From NCBI GenBank assembly GCA_029880275.1, contig JAOUOQ010000014.1, positions 1 to 17,530 on the forward strand: a DNA stretch of 17,530 bases, read 5' to 3'. Origin of the DNA: Candidatus Aminicenantota bacterium. GTDB lineage: Bacteria > Acidobacteriota > B3-B38 > Guanabaribacteriales > B3-B38. A model generated the notes under the pieces. It was not told the DNA's origin. It ran no database searches and saw nothing but the letters and a program-made list of their open reading frames with translations. Numbering within the stretch: position 1 is the first letter of the stretch; each line of letters starts with the position of its first letter. A program made the position numbers and the translations under genes. Positions 6,699 to 14,307 of this stretch are shown piece after piece.

Positions 6699-7871
6699 AT
6701 GGTAAAAAGCTCTTATCCCTGGGTAGTGAGTGGAGAGGAGAAAATACCATTCTCCAGGGGAATTTTGACTCAGTCCCTTATGGATATCGGTCTGGACTTC
6801 CAGCAAGCTTATCGTCTGGCCATTAAGGTGAGGGATACGCTTAAAGGGAAGGAGACTATTGAGAAGGAGGAGCTCGCCCGGATAGTGGAGGGGATGTTGC
6901 TTAAGGAGTGCGGAGAAGATACCAGCCGCAGCTACCGTACACGAAAGAAGGCTCCAGTTTCCATCTTTGTACAGGATGGGGACTCCGGATTTCCTTTTTC
7001 CAAAGGAATACTTTCCCAATCTATTCAAGCTGCTGGTTTGGAACCTAACAACGCCTATGATATAGCCCGTCAGATTGAAGCCACCCTTACCCGGCAAAAG
7101 CAGAGCAAGGTGACCTATGATGAGCTCAAGAACTTAACCTTCAATACTCTGCTTAAGAACTACGGGAAGAACATTGCAGAACGCTACCTCATCTGGCGAA
7201 AGTATTCCTCCAGCGATCGCCCGGTGGTGGTTCTCATCGGCGGTGCCACCGGTGCTGGCAAGTCCTCCCTCTCGGCTGAAGTAGCTCACAGACTGGGGAC
7301 CTCCCGGGTTGTCTCCACCGACTCATTGCGGCAGATTATGCGAATTATGTTCTCTCCCGACCTATTGCCGGTTATTCATTCATCCTCGTATTCTGCATGG
7401 AAGGAACTCGACTATCCCTTCATAGATAAGGCAGACCCGGTTATTGGTGCATTCAGAGAACAGGTAGAGCGGGTAACCGTTTGCATAAGGGCCATGATTG
7501 ACCGAGCGATAGAGGAGAACATGCACATGATTATCGACGGTGTGCATGTGGTGCCAGGCTTTATTAATCTCAAAGCTTACAAAGACAAAGCTTATATAAT
7601 TGAAATAGTCATTGTAGTGTTGGATAAGGATGCCTATCGGCAGAGGTTTGCCATCCGGCAGGTTACCGCATCCCGGAGGCATTTCAAAAGATATCTGGAG
7701 AACATTGACTCCATCTACCGCATTCAGAAATATATTATTGAGATGGCCGAGCATTATAATTGTCCTATCCTCAATAATATAGACTTTGAAAAGACGGTGT
7801 TGTCTATCATCCGGCTGATCACCGATTCCCTCTGTGCAGTGGAGCAGAGGCACAAGCTGGAAGCCAGGTAA
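6699..7871 (+). CDS. 2-phosphoglycerate kinase with two tandem ATP-cone domains
   Basis: Cytoplasmic P-loop kinase, 390 residues, resembling archaeal 2-phosphoglycerate kinase, which phosphorylates 2-phosphoglycerate to 2,3-bisphosphoglycerate (first step to cyclic 2,3-diphosphoglycerate in methanogens). The kinase half starts near residue 172. Walker A is GGATGAGKS (181-189), followed by STDSLRQIMR (206-215), the acceptor-site-like segment characteristic of this group. MIIDGVHVVPG comes at about 277-287. Upstream are two ATP-cones: PFSRGILTQSLMDIGL (17-32) and PFSKGILSQSIQAAGL (98-113), each ending in an aromatic/basic stretch. ATP-cones bind ATP or dATP and act as allosteric switches in other enzymes. 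The ATG at 6699 has GGAG 10 bases upstream. It is followed after 16 bases by the receiver-like gene. The in vivo product in a bacterium is not known to me; a different small-molecule substrate is possible. Confidence 0.82.
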   Translation: MVKSSYPWVVSGEEKIPFSRGILTQSLMDIGLDFQQAYRLAIKVRDTLKGKETIEKEELARIVEGMLLKECGEDTSRSYRTRKKAPVSIFVQDGDSGFPFSKGILSQSIQAAGLEPNNAYDIARQIEATLTRQKQSKVTYDELKNLTFNTLLKNYGKNIAERYLIWRKYSSSDRPVVVLIGGATGAGKSSLSAEVAHRLGTSRVVSTDSLRQIMRIMFSPDLLPVIHSSSYSAWKELDYPFIDKADPVIGAFREQVERVTVCIRAMIDRAIEENMHMIIDGVHVVPGFINLKAYKDKAYIIEIVIVVLDKDAYRQRFAIRQVTASRRHFKRYLENIDSIYRIQKYIIEMAEHYNCPILNNIDFEKTVLSIIRLITDSLCAVEQRHKLEAR

Positions 7872-7887
7872 CCCAAATAGCCCTACC

Positions 7888-9207
7888 ATGGAAGAGAGTC
7901 CCATCCTGATAATAGGGGAGGAGCCCCATGTGGTGAAGAAGATGGAGGCAGCCGTAGCCAACTTAGGGTATCCCTTCCGCACAGCGAAAAGCTTCGACCA
8001 AGCCTACCAGTTTTTAGCCAATCAGAAGCCATTGATGATCATCTCTGAGAATGTACTCGCTGGTAGGAGCTGGATAGATTTCTTCAAGTCTCTGACTGGA
8101 ATCCCCGCCTTATTCGATGTCCCCACTATCTGCCTGCTGACGGAAAAGGAACTCATAGAGCTCATTAGCGCCCAGGAATTCAAGGCAGACGACTACCTCA
8201 TAAAGCCCTTCCGACTTCGAGAAGCGAGGGCGCGTGTCCAGGCTCTGCTGATGCTCGGCAAGAGGTTACCTCTTACCTCCCCACTGGGGGGCGAGCTGGA
8301 AGATATAGGACTGATACCTTTGCTGAAGCTGATAGAGAGGAATGGGCTTTCCGGCAGATTGCAAGTCAGTTCTGAAACAGAGAAAGCAGAATTCCTCTTC
8401 CTTCAGGGAGATGTGATTAAGGTGATGCTGGGGGAACTCAAGGGGAGAGATGCTCTTGAGAGAATCCTTTCCCTGAGAGGAGGGAATTTTAACTTAGAGA
8501 TAGATGAGGGGATACCTCCTTCTTATCCGCAGGAATGGGCAGCGATGAAAATCTCCCCATCAATAGAGGAGCCATCACCAGAACCCCTTATACCTCTGGG
8601 CGACCTCTCACAGGTGGAATATGAGGGGGAGGTCTTTCAAGTGCAAACGGAGTTCATCCCGTGTGAAACTCCTACTTTGACCACCCTCATACTGCGAGGA
8701 GGGGAAGTGGTCAGAAAGATAAAGCATCAATGGGAGCCGGGCACCATAGATATTAGAGATGAGAAAGAACTGGTGCGGCAGCAGCACAGCCAGGTGGTGA
8801 GCCACCTGCAACATGGGGGGCTATCAGCTTTAGAGACTTCGAAGCTTGAGCTAAGGAAAAGCGGTGATTATCGGTTATTATTAAAGGCGGTGGAGCTTGT
8901 CTACTCCCATGTAAGACAAAAGCTGGGGAGCTTTGTCTCTAAAACTTATCTCCTCCATTTGAAGGAGCTGTTGACTGATAAATACCCCTATCTGGATGAG
9001 TTGGCGATTGCTGGTAGCAGGGTTGTCCTTAATGGATTAGCTGCCCGCCGACCCGAGCTCATCGAGGTAGAAGGGGTCAGCCGCTGGCTGGGTGGATTTG
9101 TTAAGAAATGTGCCTCTATTGCCCCGGGGATAGTCATCCCCCCTTTAGCAGAACTCACCTTCCCTCTTCGAGAGCAACTCCAGAAGATAGGCTTTTATCC
9201 ACCTTAG
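7888..9207 (+). CDS. Degenerate receiver + PATAN (DUF4388-like) regulatory protein
   Basis: Cytoplasmic multidomain protein, 439 residues from ATG 7888. Residues 5-120 have the receiver fold (PILIIGEEP, then a helix, IISEN, CLLTEK, DDYLIKPF). The phospho-acceptor Asp is replaced by Glu54 and the first acidic pair is Gly10-Glu11, while Thr85 and Lys106 are kept, so it is probably not phosphorylated. Residues 134-207 match the PATAN/DUF4388 pattern (LEDIGLIPLLKLIERNGLSG, then LFLQGDVIKVMLG). Residues 249-310 contain FQVQTE...LRGGEVVRKI...RQQHSQVVSHL, a domain I have seen in regulators near Mgl/Roadblock genes but cannot name. The last 120 residues are unrecognised. There is no HTH, kinase or cyclase domain. 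GTG at 7834 would add 18 unlikely residues inside the kinase gene. Neither start has a clear ribosome site, so coupling to the kinase is likely. Confidence 0.8.
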   Translation: MEESPILIIGEEPHVVKKMEAAVANLGYPFRTAKSFDQAYQFLANQKPLMIISENVLAGRSWIDFFKSLTGIPALFDVPTICLLTEKELIELISAQEFKADDYLIKPFRLREARARVQALLMLGKRLPLTSPLGGELEDIGLIPLLKLIERNGLSGRLQVSSETEKAEFLFLQGDVIKVMLGELKGRDALERILSLRGGNFNLEIDEGIPPSYPQEWAAMKISPSIEEPSPEPLIPLGDLSQVEYEGEVFQVQTEFIPCETPTLTTLILRGGEVVRKIKHQWEPGTIDIRDEKELVRQQHSQVVSHLQHGGLSALETSKLELRKSGDYRLLLKAVELVYSHVRQKLGSFVSKTYLLHLKELLTDKYPYLDELAIAGSRVVLNGLAARRPELIEVEGVSRWLGGFVKKCASIAPGIVIPPLAELTFPLREQLQKIGFYPP

Positions 9208-9252
9208 TGAACCATTGGCCTTTACGAGGTCTGGTCTTCATCCCTTATCCTC

Positions 9253-10449
9253 TCAATTACCCACCACATAAGGGCTTTTCAGATACTCTCTGGCTTTCTG
9301 GCGGGATTTTCCGAAGCTTTTCAGACGGATAACATTTTCATACTCGGCTATGGCTTCTTCCCGCTGTCCCAGCATATCATAGCATCTGCCCGCATCGAGA
9401 TGTCCGTAGGACAGCAGCCAGTTATTCTCCCCCGCATTGGATTCTATAATCTGCTTCAGCACCTGCAGGGCTTCCTCATAGCGCTCCGCTCGGCGTAGGG
9501 CCTCCGAATAGAAATAGAGGGTGGTATCCAGACCCTCTTTACCATATATATCTTGTTCCTGAGCCTTGTGCAGTATCTCTTCGTACATGCTGATGGCTTG
9601 GGTATAATTTTTCAGTTTCAATTTGGTATAAGCTAACATCCCGTAAAAGCTGAAGTTATTGGGATACATCTGGTGGAGCTCGGAGAGGATACTCTCAGCT
9701 TCTTGATATCTCTCTTCAAACTTGATATAGAAGAGAGCGAGGTAGAACTTCGCCTCATGGCGGGAGTAAACACCTTTTTCCGCGGCTAACTCCAGCTTAT
9801 TCATTCCTTCCTCTTTGCCTCCCCACAGACGATAGAGCAGGGCGCTGAAAACCCGCACCACGGTAGATTGGGTAGCGATATAATAGTCGTAGATGCCCAA
9901 CGGGGCATAGCAATCAAACAGGGAGGGGTCCTTCTGGATAGCTTTCAGAAGATGGGAGCGACCTTCCATTGTCTTGCTCGCGGTTGCTGATTTGTCTCCT
10001 GCCCGTCCTAACAGCATTCCTATTCTGCTGTGGCACATCCCCAGGATGAAGAGGGCTTCGGTATCGTCGGGGTTCTCCTCCAGACGGCGGTTGGCATAGG
10101 AGATAGCCCATAGGGCTGCCTCACGGAATTTCTCATGCAGCTCGGGGTCATCCTCTTTATTGAGCGTCATCCACCAGTAGGTCTCCGCTTTGAAAAAGTA
10201 GCCGATGGGATTGCGTGGGTGCTGAGAGACGAGGCGGTCGAAGCGTGCCAGGGCTTTGTCGAACTCAAAATTGTAATAGTAGCTCATGCCGAGCCTGATG
10301 TCCTTGTTGCCCGGACTGTCGGTTTGACCTTCGTCCCAAAGTCGCAGCGGAGCTTGCCTACTCTCCTGGGCATAGACCCCCTGGCCAAAGAAGAGTAACC
10401 ATGTTATAAGAAGGTAAATAGGTATGTGTCTCCATAAGTTATTGAGCAT
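9253..10449 (-). CDS. Exported TPR-repeat protein
   Basis: Periplasmic or outer-envelope tetratricopeptide protein, about 398 residues. Residues 1-27 form a signal peptide (MLNNLW..., hydrophobic core IYLLITWLLFFG, cleavage expected after VYA before QES). The rest is alpha-helical TPR-like repeats, e.g. EFDKALARFDRLVSQHPRN, RYQEAESILSELHQMYPNN, NYTQAISMYEEILHKA, RYEEALQVLKQIIES and REEAIAEYENVIRLK. The start is ATG 10449, inside the last codons of the upstream flippase-like gene (11-base overlap) with AGAGG six bases before it. A longer frame back to 10542 lies wholly in the neighbour and would bury the signal peptide. Partner unknown; TPR proteins usually scaffold complexes, and its position suggests work with the envelope genes upstream. 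It ends facing the receiver gene, 45 bases away, with no clear terminator. Confidence 0.85.
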   Translation of the reverse strand: MLNNLWRHIPIYLLITWLLFFGQGVYAQESRQAPLRLWDEGQTDSPGNKDIRLGMSYYYNFEFDKALARFDRLVSQHPRNPIGYFFKAETYWWMTLNKEDDPELHEKFREAALWAISYANRRLEENPDDTEALFILGMCHSRIGMLLGRAGDKSATASKTMEGRSHLLKAIQKDPSLFDCYAPLGIYDYYIATQSTVVRVFSALLYRLWGGKEEGMNKLELAAEKGVYSRHEAKFYLALFYIKFEERYQEAESILSELHQMYPNNFSFYGMLAYTKLKLKNYTQAISMYEEILHKAQEQDIYGKEGLDTTLYFYSEALRRAERYEEALQVLKQIIESNAGENNWLLSYGHLDAGRCYDMLGQREEAIAEYENVIRLKSFGKSRQKAREYLKSPYVVGN

Positions 10450-11503
10450 GGTTGTCCTCTTTTGGTAAATCTGTCTCGGGATTATGGTTTGTTTTTTTAA
10501 TCTCAATTCTTCTTCTCCTGAGGAATAGGTAAAAGAGCCCACCCGGCAGACTTGACAGCAGAAGTACAGCCAGCCATAATAGACCTAATGATAACCCTGC
10601 CTCTGATGAAAGCCCTACCGTAGCAAAGAGAATGGTGTAGCCCGTCTCCCTCAGACCTATGCCATTGATGGTGAAGGGAAACATACCCAGCACAGCGATT
10701 ACGGGGATGAAGATGAAGAAATATTTGGGAGAAAGGGAAATCCCCATAGCCCGGGCATTAACCATATTGACCGCTATAACCAGCAGCTGAAAAATCAGCG
10801 AATACACAAAAGCGATACCCAAAACCACCTTTTTCTCCTTATAGCGGTTTAAAGTACTCCATACCTCTTTGAACTTGTTCCCTATTCGGCGGAGACCAAT
10901 CTGTTCCAGGAGCTTGCTTCCCAGGTTGTAAATCCATGGCCTGAATATGAGAATGAAGAAGATAAAAAAGAAGAAGAGGAAAGCCAAAAGAACCAGCAGA
11001 GAAATAGAATATCTACCCAGCTGCAGCGGGAAGACGAGGGAAGAAACGATGGCGATGGAGAAGAGCGCGAACAGTCCGGTACTCCGCTCCATAAAGACCG
11101 AGGATGCCGATTGAGGAAACTTCTCCAGATCATCCGAAGCCAGGTAGATGCGGATGGCATCCCCTCCGATTATGGTGGGCATGAAGAGGTTGAAAAACAT
11201 CCCTATGAAATAGAGCTTCACCAGTGAGAGAAGACGTTTCTGGCTTCCCAGCGACTTCAGCAGCAACTGCCACTTATAGGAACAGAGCATCTGCCCCCCA
11301 ATATATATCAAGACCGCCAGTAAGACCAGCCTCCACTGCGATGAGAGCAAGAGCCCCTTTAACTTACCGAGATTCACCTTCCACAGCAGAAGACTTAACA
11401 GCGAAAGGCTTATGGCTGCTCTCAATAACGGCCTGCTCGCCTCGGGAAGGTTTTTCAGCTGATTGTAAACGAGATGGGGAAGCGGTAATTTATTGTTTTT
11501 CAC
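10439..11503 (-). CDS. LPG-synthase-TM/AglD-type integral membrane protein (UPF0104 family)
   Basis: Inner-membrane protein of the lysylphosphatidylglycerol synthase transmembrane (YbhN/UPF0104) family, 354 residues, without the cytoplasmic aminoacyltransferase domain. Members of this family are proposed lipid flippases or lipid-linked sugar handling proteins. Visible family motifs are NLFMPTIIGGDAIRIY (105-120), VFMERSTGL (137-145) and INGIGLRETGY in the C-terminal half, with seven to eight hydrophobic helices. The tail is basic (LRRRRIEIKK) then hydrophilic. The start is GTG at 11503 with GGAGG six bases upstream, inside the end of the glycosyltransferase gene (14-base overlap), so the two are coupled. 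Neighbours suggest it handles a lipid carrier or glycolipid made with the GT39-like enzyme; that is inference. Confidence 0.88.
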   Translation of the reverse strand: MKNNKLPLPHLVYNQLKNLPEASRPLLRAAISLSLLSLLLWKVNLGKLKGLLLSSQWRLVLLAVLIYIGGQMLCSYKWQLLLKSLGSQKRLLSLVKLYFIGMFFNLFMPTIIGGDAIRIYLASDDLEKFPQSASSVFMERSTGLFALFSIAIVSSLVFPLQLGRYSISLLVLLAFLFFFFIFFILIFRPWIYNLGSKLLEQIGLRRIGNKFKEVWSTLNRYKEKKVVLGIAFVYSLIFQLLVIAVNMVNARAMGISLSPKYFFIFIPVIAVLGMFPFTINGIGLRETGYTILFATVGLSSEAGLSLGLLWLAVLLLSSLPGGLFYLFLRRRRIEIKKTNHNPETDLPKEDNHAQ

Positions 11504-13124
11504 CCCCTTCCTCCTTTCCCTGGATGGTCACCAAAGATGCTAATTGCTGAAGAGCCTCCCTCCCTTCTATCCGATAGATGGAAACTGCCTCAAGCCCCCT
11601 CACTCTGACCACATGAATGGGGGAGAACCTCTGGCTGATAAGATAGTATGTTTTGTAGTTCTCCAGGTATCTCCTCCCTGGCTGCAGCAGGAAGAAGTAA
11701 ATCCCATCTTCGTCGAGGGTAAGCTTATTTACTGAGAAGGGCTGGAACACAAGGTCGCTTCGCCCATAGCGTTTAGAGAATAACTGGAACGCTTTAGGGG
11801 TATCCGCTATCACCACACTTCTCTGAGGTGCGCGTTCCCCTAAATAAGCGAAGGCTTCCCTCAAACCCACATCGTAGAACTCATCATGAGGGAAGTAGTA
11901 TCCTATTTTCCCCCCTCCCAGCTGGTTGAGGTATAGGCTATAATAAGGAAGGCTAACCACGGAAACCAATCCAGGGTGGAGGAGCAACACCACCAGGCCT
12001 CCGAAGAGCAACATAATAGGGATACTCCTGATGTTTACGCTCGGAGATAAAGAGCTCCGCCATCCCCTCAATTTTTGATAAGTCCATTCTACCCCAACGC
12101 CGGCGATGAGATAGACCGCAGGCATCAGGGAGAGAATATATCGGGCAAACTTACCGCCCGGTAAAGAAATAAAAATTAGCCACACGAAAAACCACAGCAG
12201 CAGGAAGATGGAACCCTCATGCCGATATCTTTTGAATAGAACCACCATACCTATGCCCAAAAGGAGCAGAATTGAGACCGGAACCTTGACCCCCAGGTAG
12301 AGAAAGTAGTAATAGAAGGGGACTCCCCACAGGGTATAAATCGCCTTGTTCTTGTAAACCTCACCCATAAAGGGATAGCCGTGATGGGTGAACACATCCT
12401 TGTGAAGAAAGTATTTCTTTATATACCCGATCACCTTGGGATGCAGAACCATGGGATTGGCAACAAGGAAGAAGAGAACAAAAACGGCTATCATCTTGTA
12501 CCAGGTACTAGCAGGTATTATCCACGGGCTGTTTTTGCGGCGATTCAGAATGTCGTAATAGAACAGGGTGAGCCACCCGTAAGGGACCACATATTTGGAG
12601 GCATACATCAGCCCCAGGGAGGCTGCCCCTTTATAGTAGAGAAGGTCTTGACTTCTTCCCGGGGTCATGTTTTTCCCTTTTATAAGGAGATAGTTAGCCA
12701 GCAGGAAAAAGAAGACCAGCAGAGTATCCTCTTTGCCTACTCGATTGAAGGTTATGGCGGTAATTCCCACCGCCCACAGGTAGAATGCCCACAGCCCCAC
12801 CAGGCCTCCGAAGAGCTCTTGAGCAAGGAGGAAGATAACCACCCCCGTCAGAGCTCCGAACAGGATGTTGGGAAGCCGGAGCCCCCATTCCTCTCCCCCC
12901 TTCGGCTTCAGCCATCTCGCCAGATTTACCGAGAGAAGGGAGAGGGTCTTCATCAGCATGGGGTGTTCGGCATTGGGGGTAAAATCCCCCTTCATATAAG
13001 AGTCTATCGCCAGCAGCTTGCCCGCCTCGTCTTCGCTCAGCCCTACCTTTTCAATGCCATAAAACCTCAGAGCGAAGGCCATAAGGAAAAGCCCTATGAG
13101 GGCTGCTGCTCGGCGCTTTTTCAT
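11490..13124 (-). CDS. GT39/ArnT-like membrane glycosyltransferase
   Basis: Polytopic inner-membrane glycosyltransferase of the PMT/ArnT (GT-C) superfamily, 544 residues. These enzymes use a lipid-linked sugar donor and transfer sugar to a protein or lipid on the periplasmic face. Diagnostic features are the acidic first-loop motif LSEDEAGK (31-33 EDE), EHP at 53-55, and RVGKEDTLL (129-135) in the second loop, followed by about ten hydrophobic helices and a soluble C-terminal part (about 400-544, ADTPKAFQLFSKRYG). The ATG at 13124 has AAAGG nine bases upstream, but that site sits in a perfect hairpin (13132-13150). It begins a run of three overlapping genes (flippase-like, then TPR protein). 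Acceptor and sugar are unknown. It could also be read as a tail of the efflux operon upstream, since only 56 bases separate them. Confidence 0.88.
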   Translation of the reverse strand: MKKRRAAALIGLFLMAFALRFYGIEKVGLSEDEAGKLLAIDSYMKGDFTPNAEHPMLMKTLSLLSVNLARWLKPKGGEEWGLRLPNILFGALTGVVIFLLAQELFGGLVGLWAFYLWAVGITAITFNRVGKEDTLLVFFFLLANYLLIKGKNMTPGRSQDLLYYKGAASLGLMYASKYVVPYGWLTLFYYDILNRRKNSPWIIPASTWYKMIAVFVLFFLVANPMVLHPKVIGYIKKYFLHKDVFTHHGYPFMGEVYKNKAIYTLWGVPFYYYFLYLGVKVPVSILLLLGIGMVVLFKRYRHEGSIFLLLWFFVWLIFISLPGGKFARYILSLMPAVYLIAGVGVEWTYQKLRGWRSSLSPSVNIRSIPIMLLFGGLVVLLLHPGLVSVVSLPYYSLYLNQLGGGKIGYYFPHDEFYDVGLREAFAYLGERAPQRSVVIADTPKAFQLFSKRYGRSDLVFQPFSVNKLTLDEDGIYFFLLQPGRRYLENYKTYYLISQRFSPIHVVRVRGLEAVSIYRIEGREALQQLASLVTIQGKEEGGEKQ

Positions 13125-13131
13125 CTTTTCT

Positions 13132-13150
13132 GACCTTTAAGTGAAAGGTC
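13132..13150 (-). promoter_or_regulatory. Hairpin covering the ribosome site of the GT39-like gene
   Basis: GACCTTT and AAAGGTC form a perfect 7-bp stem with the 5-base loop CACTT (minus-strand reading, 13150 to 13132). The 3' arm contains the AAAGG that would serve as Shine-Dalgarno site for the ATG at 13124. It is not followed by T residues, so it is not a standard terminator. Confidence 0.55.
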
Positions 13151-13180
13151 CTGATATTCTTAAAATGTGTCAGCCTGTCC

Positions 13181-14296
13181 CTATTGTCTGGTGACCTCTA
13201 CCTGGCTTCCTTCGCTCAGAGCTTCCTTACCGATGGTAACTACCAGTTCCCCTTCCTTCAATCCGCTGACTATCTGCACCATTCCCTCCCGCTGGGAGCC
13301 GAGCTTCACCTCCCGCTGCTGGGCGGTCTGGTCTGATATCACAAAGACAAAGAACTTATCCTCTTCCCTAGTGAGGGATTTGTCCGATATGACAATAGCA
13401 TCGAGGATGGCCTTCAGGGTCAATTCCACAGTAGCAAAGAACCCTGGTTTCAGCCGGTGGTCGGGATTGGGGAGGAGAGCTTCCAGCCCGATGGAGCGGC
13501 TCAGAGGGTCTACATGGGGGTCAATAGTGGTTACTTTGCCAGGGAAGCGCTCTCCGGGATAGGCATCCACCCCAACCTGTACCGCTTGACCTTTATTTAG
13601 CTCGGCAGCATATCCCTCGGGGACGGAGAAACTGAGTTTGATAGGATCAATCTGAATTACCGAGAAGAGTGGTCCACTGCGCATGGTATTGATATATTGC
13701 CCTTCTTCGGTCATCTTGAGCTTTATCAGCCCATTTATAGGAGACTTAATCAGAGTATCCTGCAGCCTTTTCCTTGCCAGCTCCAGCGAGGCTTTTGCCG
13801 CATCCACCCCGGCTTTTGCCAGGTCGTATTTGGTCTTGAACGCATCGTAGACTCCCTGGGCGATGGCTTCCTCCTTAAGGAGTTCCTCCTTCCTCTGAAG
13901 CTCGATCTCGGCACTGCGGAAGTTTGCCTCCGCCTGGGCAAGGTTGGCTTCTGCCTGCTTCAGGGTGAGGGCTATCTCCGTGTCGTCTAACTTCGCCAGT
14001 AGGGCTCCTTTGGAAACGCGGTCACCCACATTCACCAGAACCTGGCTGATGGTTCCCGATATCTCGGAGCTCACCGCCACCTCCGTGTAAGGGAGGAGGC
14101 TTCCGGTGGCGGAGATTTTCATCGCCCAATCGGTCTTCACAGCCGCAGTTACCTCCACAGGATAGCGAACCATCTGGGTTTGGGCTCCTGGAGCTTCCTC
14201 AATGCCGCCAGTCTCTTCCCCCTTTTCAGAGCATCCGATAGAAATAATAATCACCATCAGGATTGAAAAAACGGTTAACCACCAAAGGTGCTTCAT
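13181..14296 (-). CDS. RND-type periplasmic adaptor (membrane fusion) lipoprotein
   Basis: Membrane fusion protein of the HlyD/AcrA family, 371 residues, which bridges an inner-membrane pump and a TolC channel. The N-terminus has a hydrophobic stretch ending at SIGC (Cys22), a plausible though imperfect lipobox. The barrel/lipoyl half has GTISQVLVNVGDRVSKGALLAKLDD (about 90-115 in pieces). A long coiled-coil hairpin follows (LKQAEANLAQAEANFRSAEI and the return arm ASLELARKRLQ), then the second lipoyl half (SPINGLIKL) and the beta-barrel (DAYPGERFPGKV, LSRSIGLEA, RLKPGFFATVEL). The ATG at 14296 has GGAGG five to eight bases upstream; ATG at 14308 overlapping the tolC stop is an alternative. 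It is translationally linked to tolC. No RND pump gene follows. Confidence 0.92.
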   Translation of the reverse strand: MKHLWWLTVFSILMVIIISIGCSEKGEETGGIEEAPGAQTQMVRYPVEVTAAVKTDWAMKISATGSLLPYTEVAVSSEISGTISQVLVNVGDRVSKGALLAKLDDTEIALTLKQAEANLAQAEANFRSAEIELQRKEELLKEEAIAQGVYDAFKTKYDLAKAGVDAAKASLELARKRLQDTLIKSPINGLIKLKMTEEGQYINTMRSGPLFSVIQIDPIKLSFSVPEGYAAELNKGQAVQVGVDAYPGERFPGKVTTIDPHVDPLSRSIGLEALLPNPDHRLKPGFFATVELTLKAILDAIVISDKSLTREEDKFFVFVISDQTAQQREVKLGSQREGMVQIVSGLKEGELVVTIGKEALSEGSQVEVTRQ

Positions 14297-14307
14297 TTCT
14301 TCCTCCA

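Noticed and set aside
9208..9252. Bidirectional terminator between the convergent receiver and TPR genes
   Set aside because: I found no stable inverted repeat or T tract in these 45 bases.
9253..10542. Longer TPR protein from 10542
   Set aside because: The extra 31 residues are encoded inside the flippase-like gene and would bury a good signal peptide. ATG 10449 has its own ribosome site.
12381..13133. 250-residue open frame on the plus strand opposite the glycosyltransferase
   Set aside because: The minus strand codes a clear GT39-like protein with family motifs and membrane helices. The plus frame has a His/Gln/Pro-rich composition typical of antisense shadow, and no family features.
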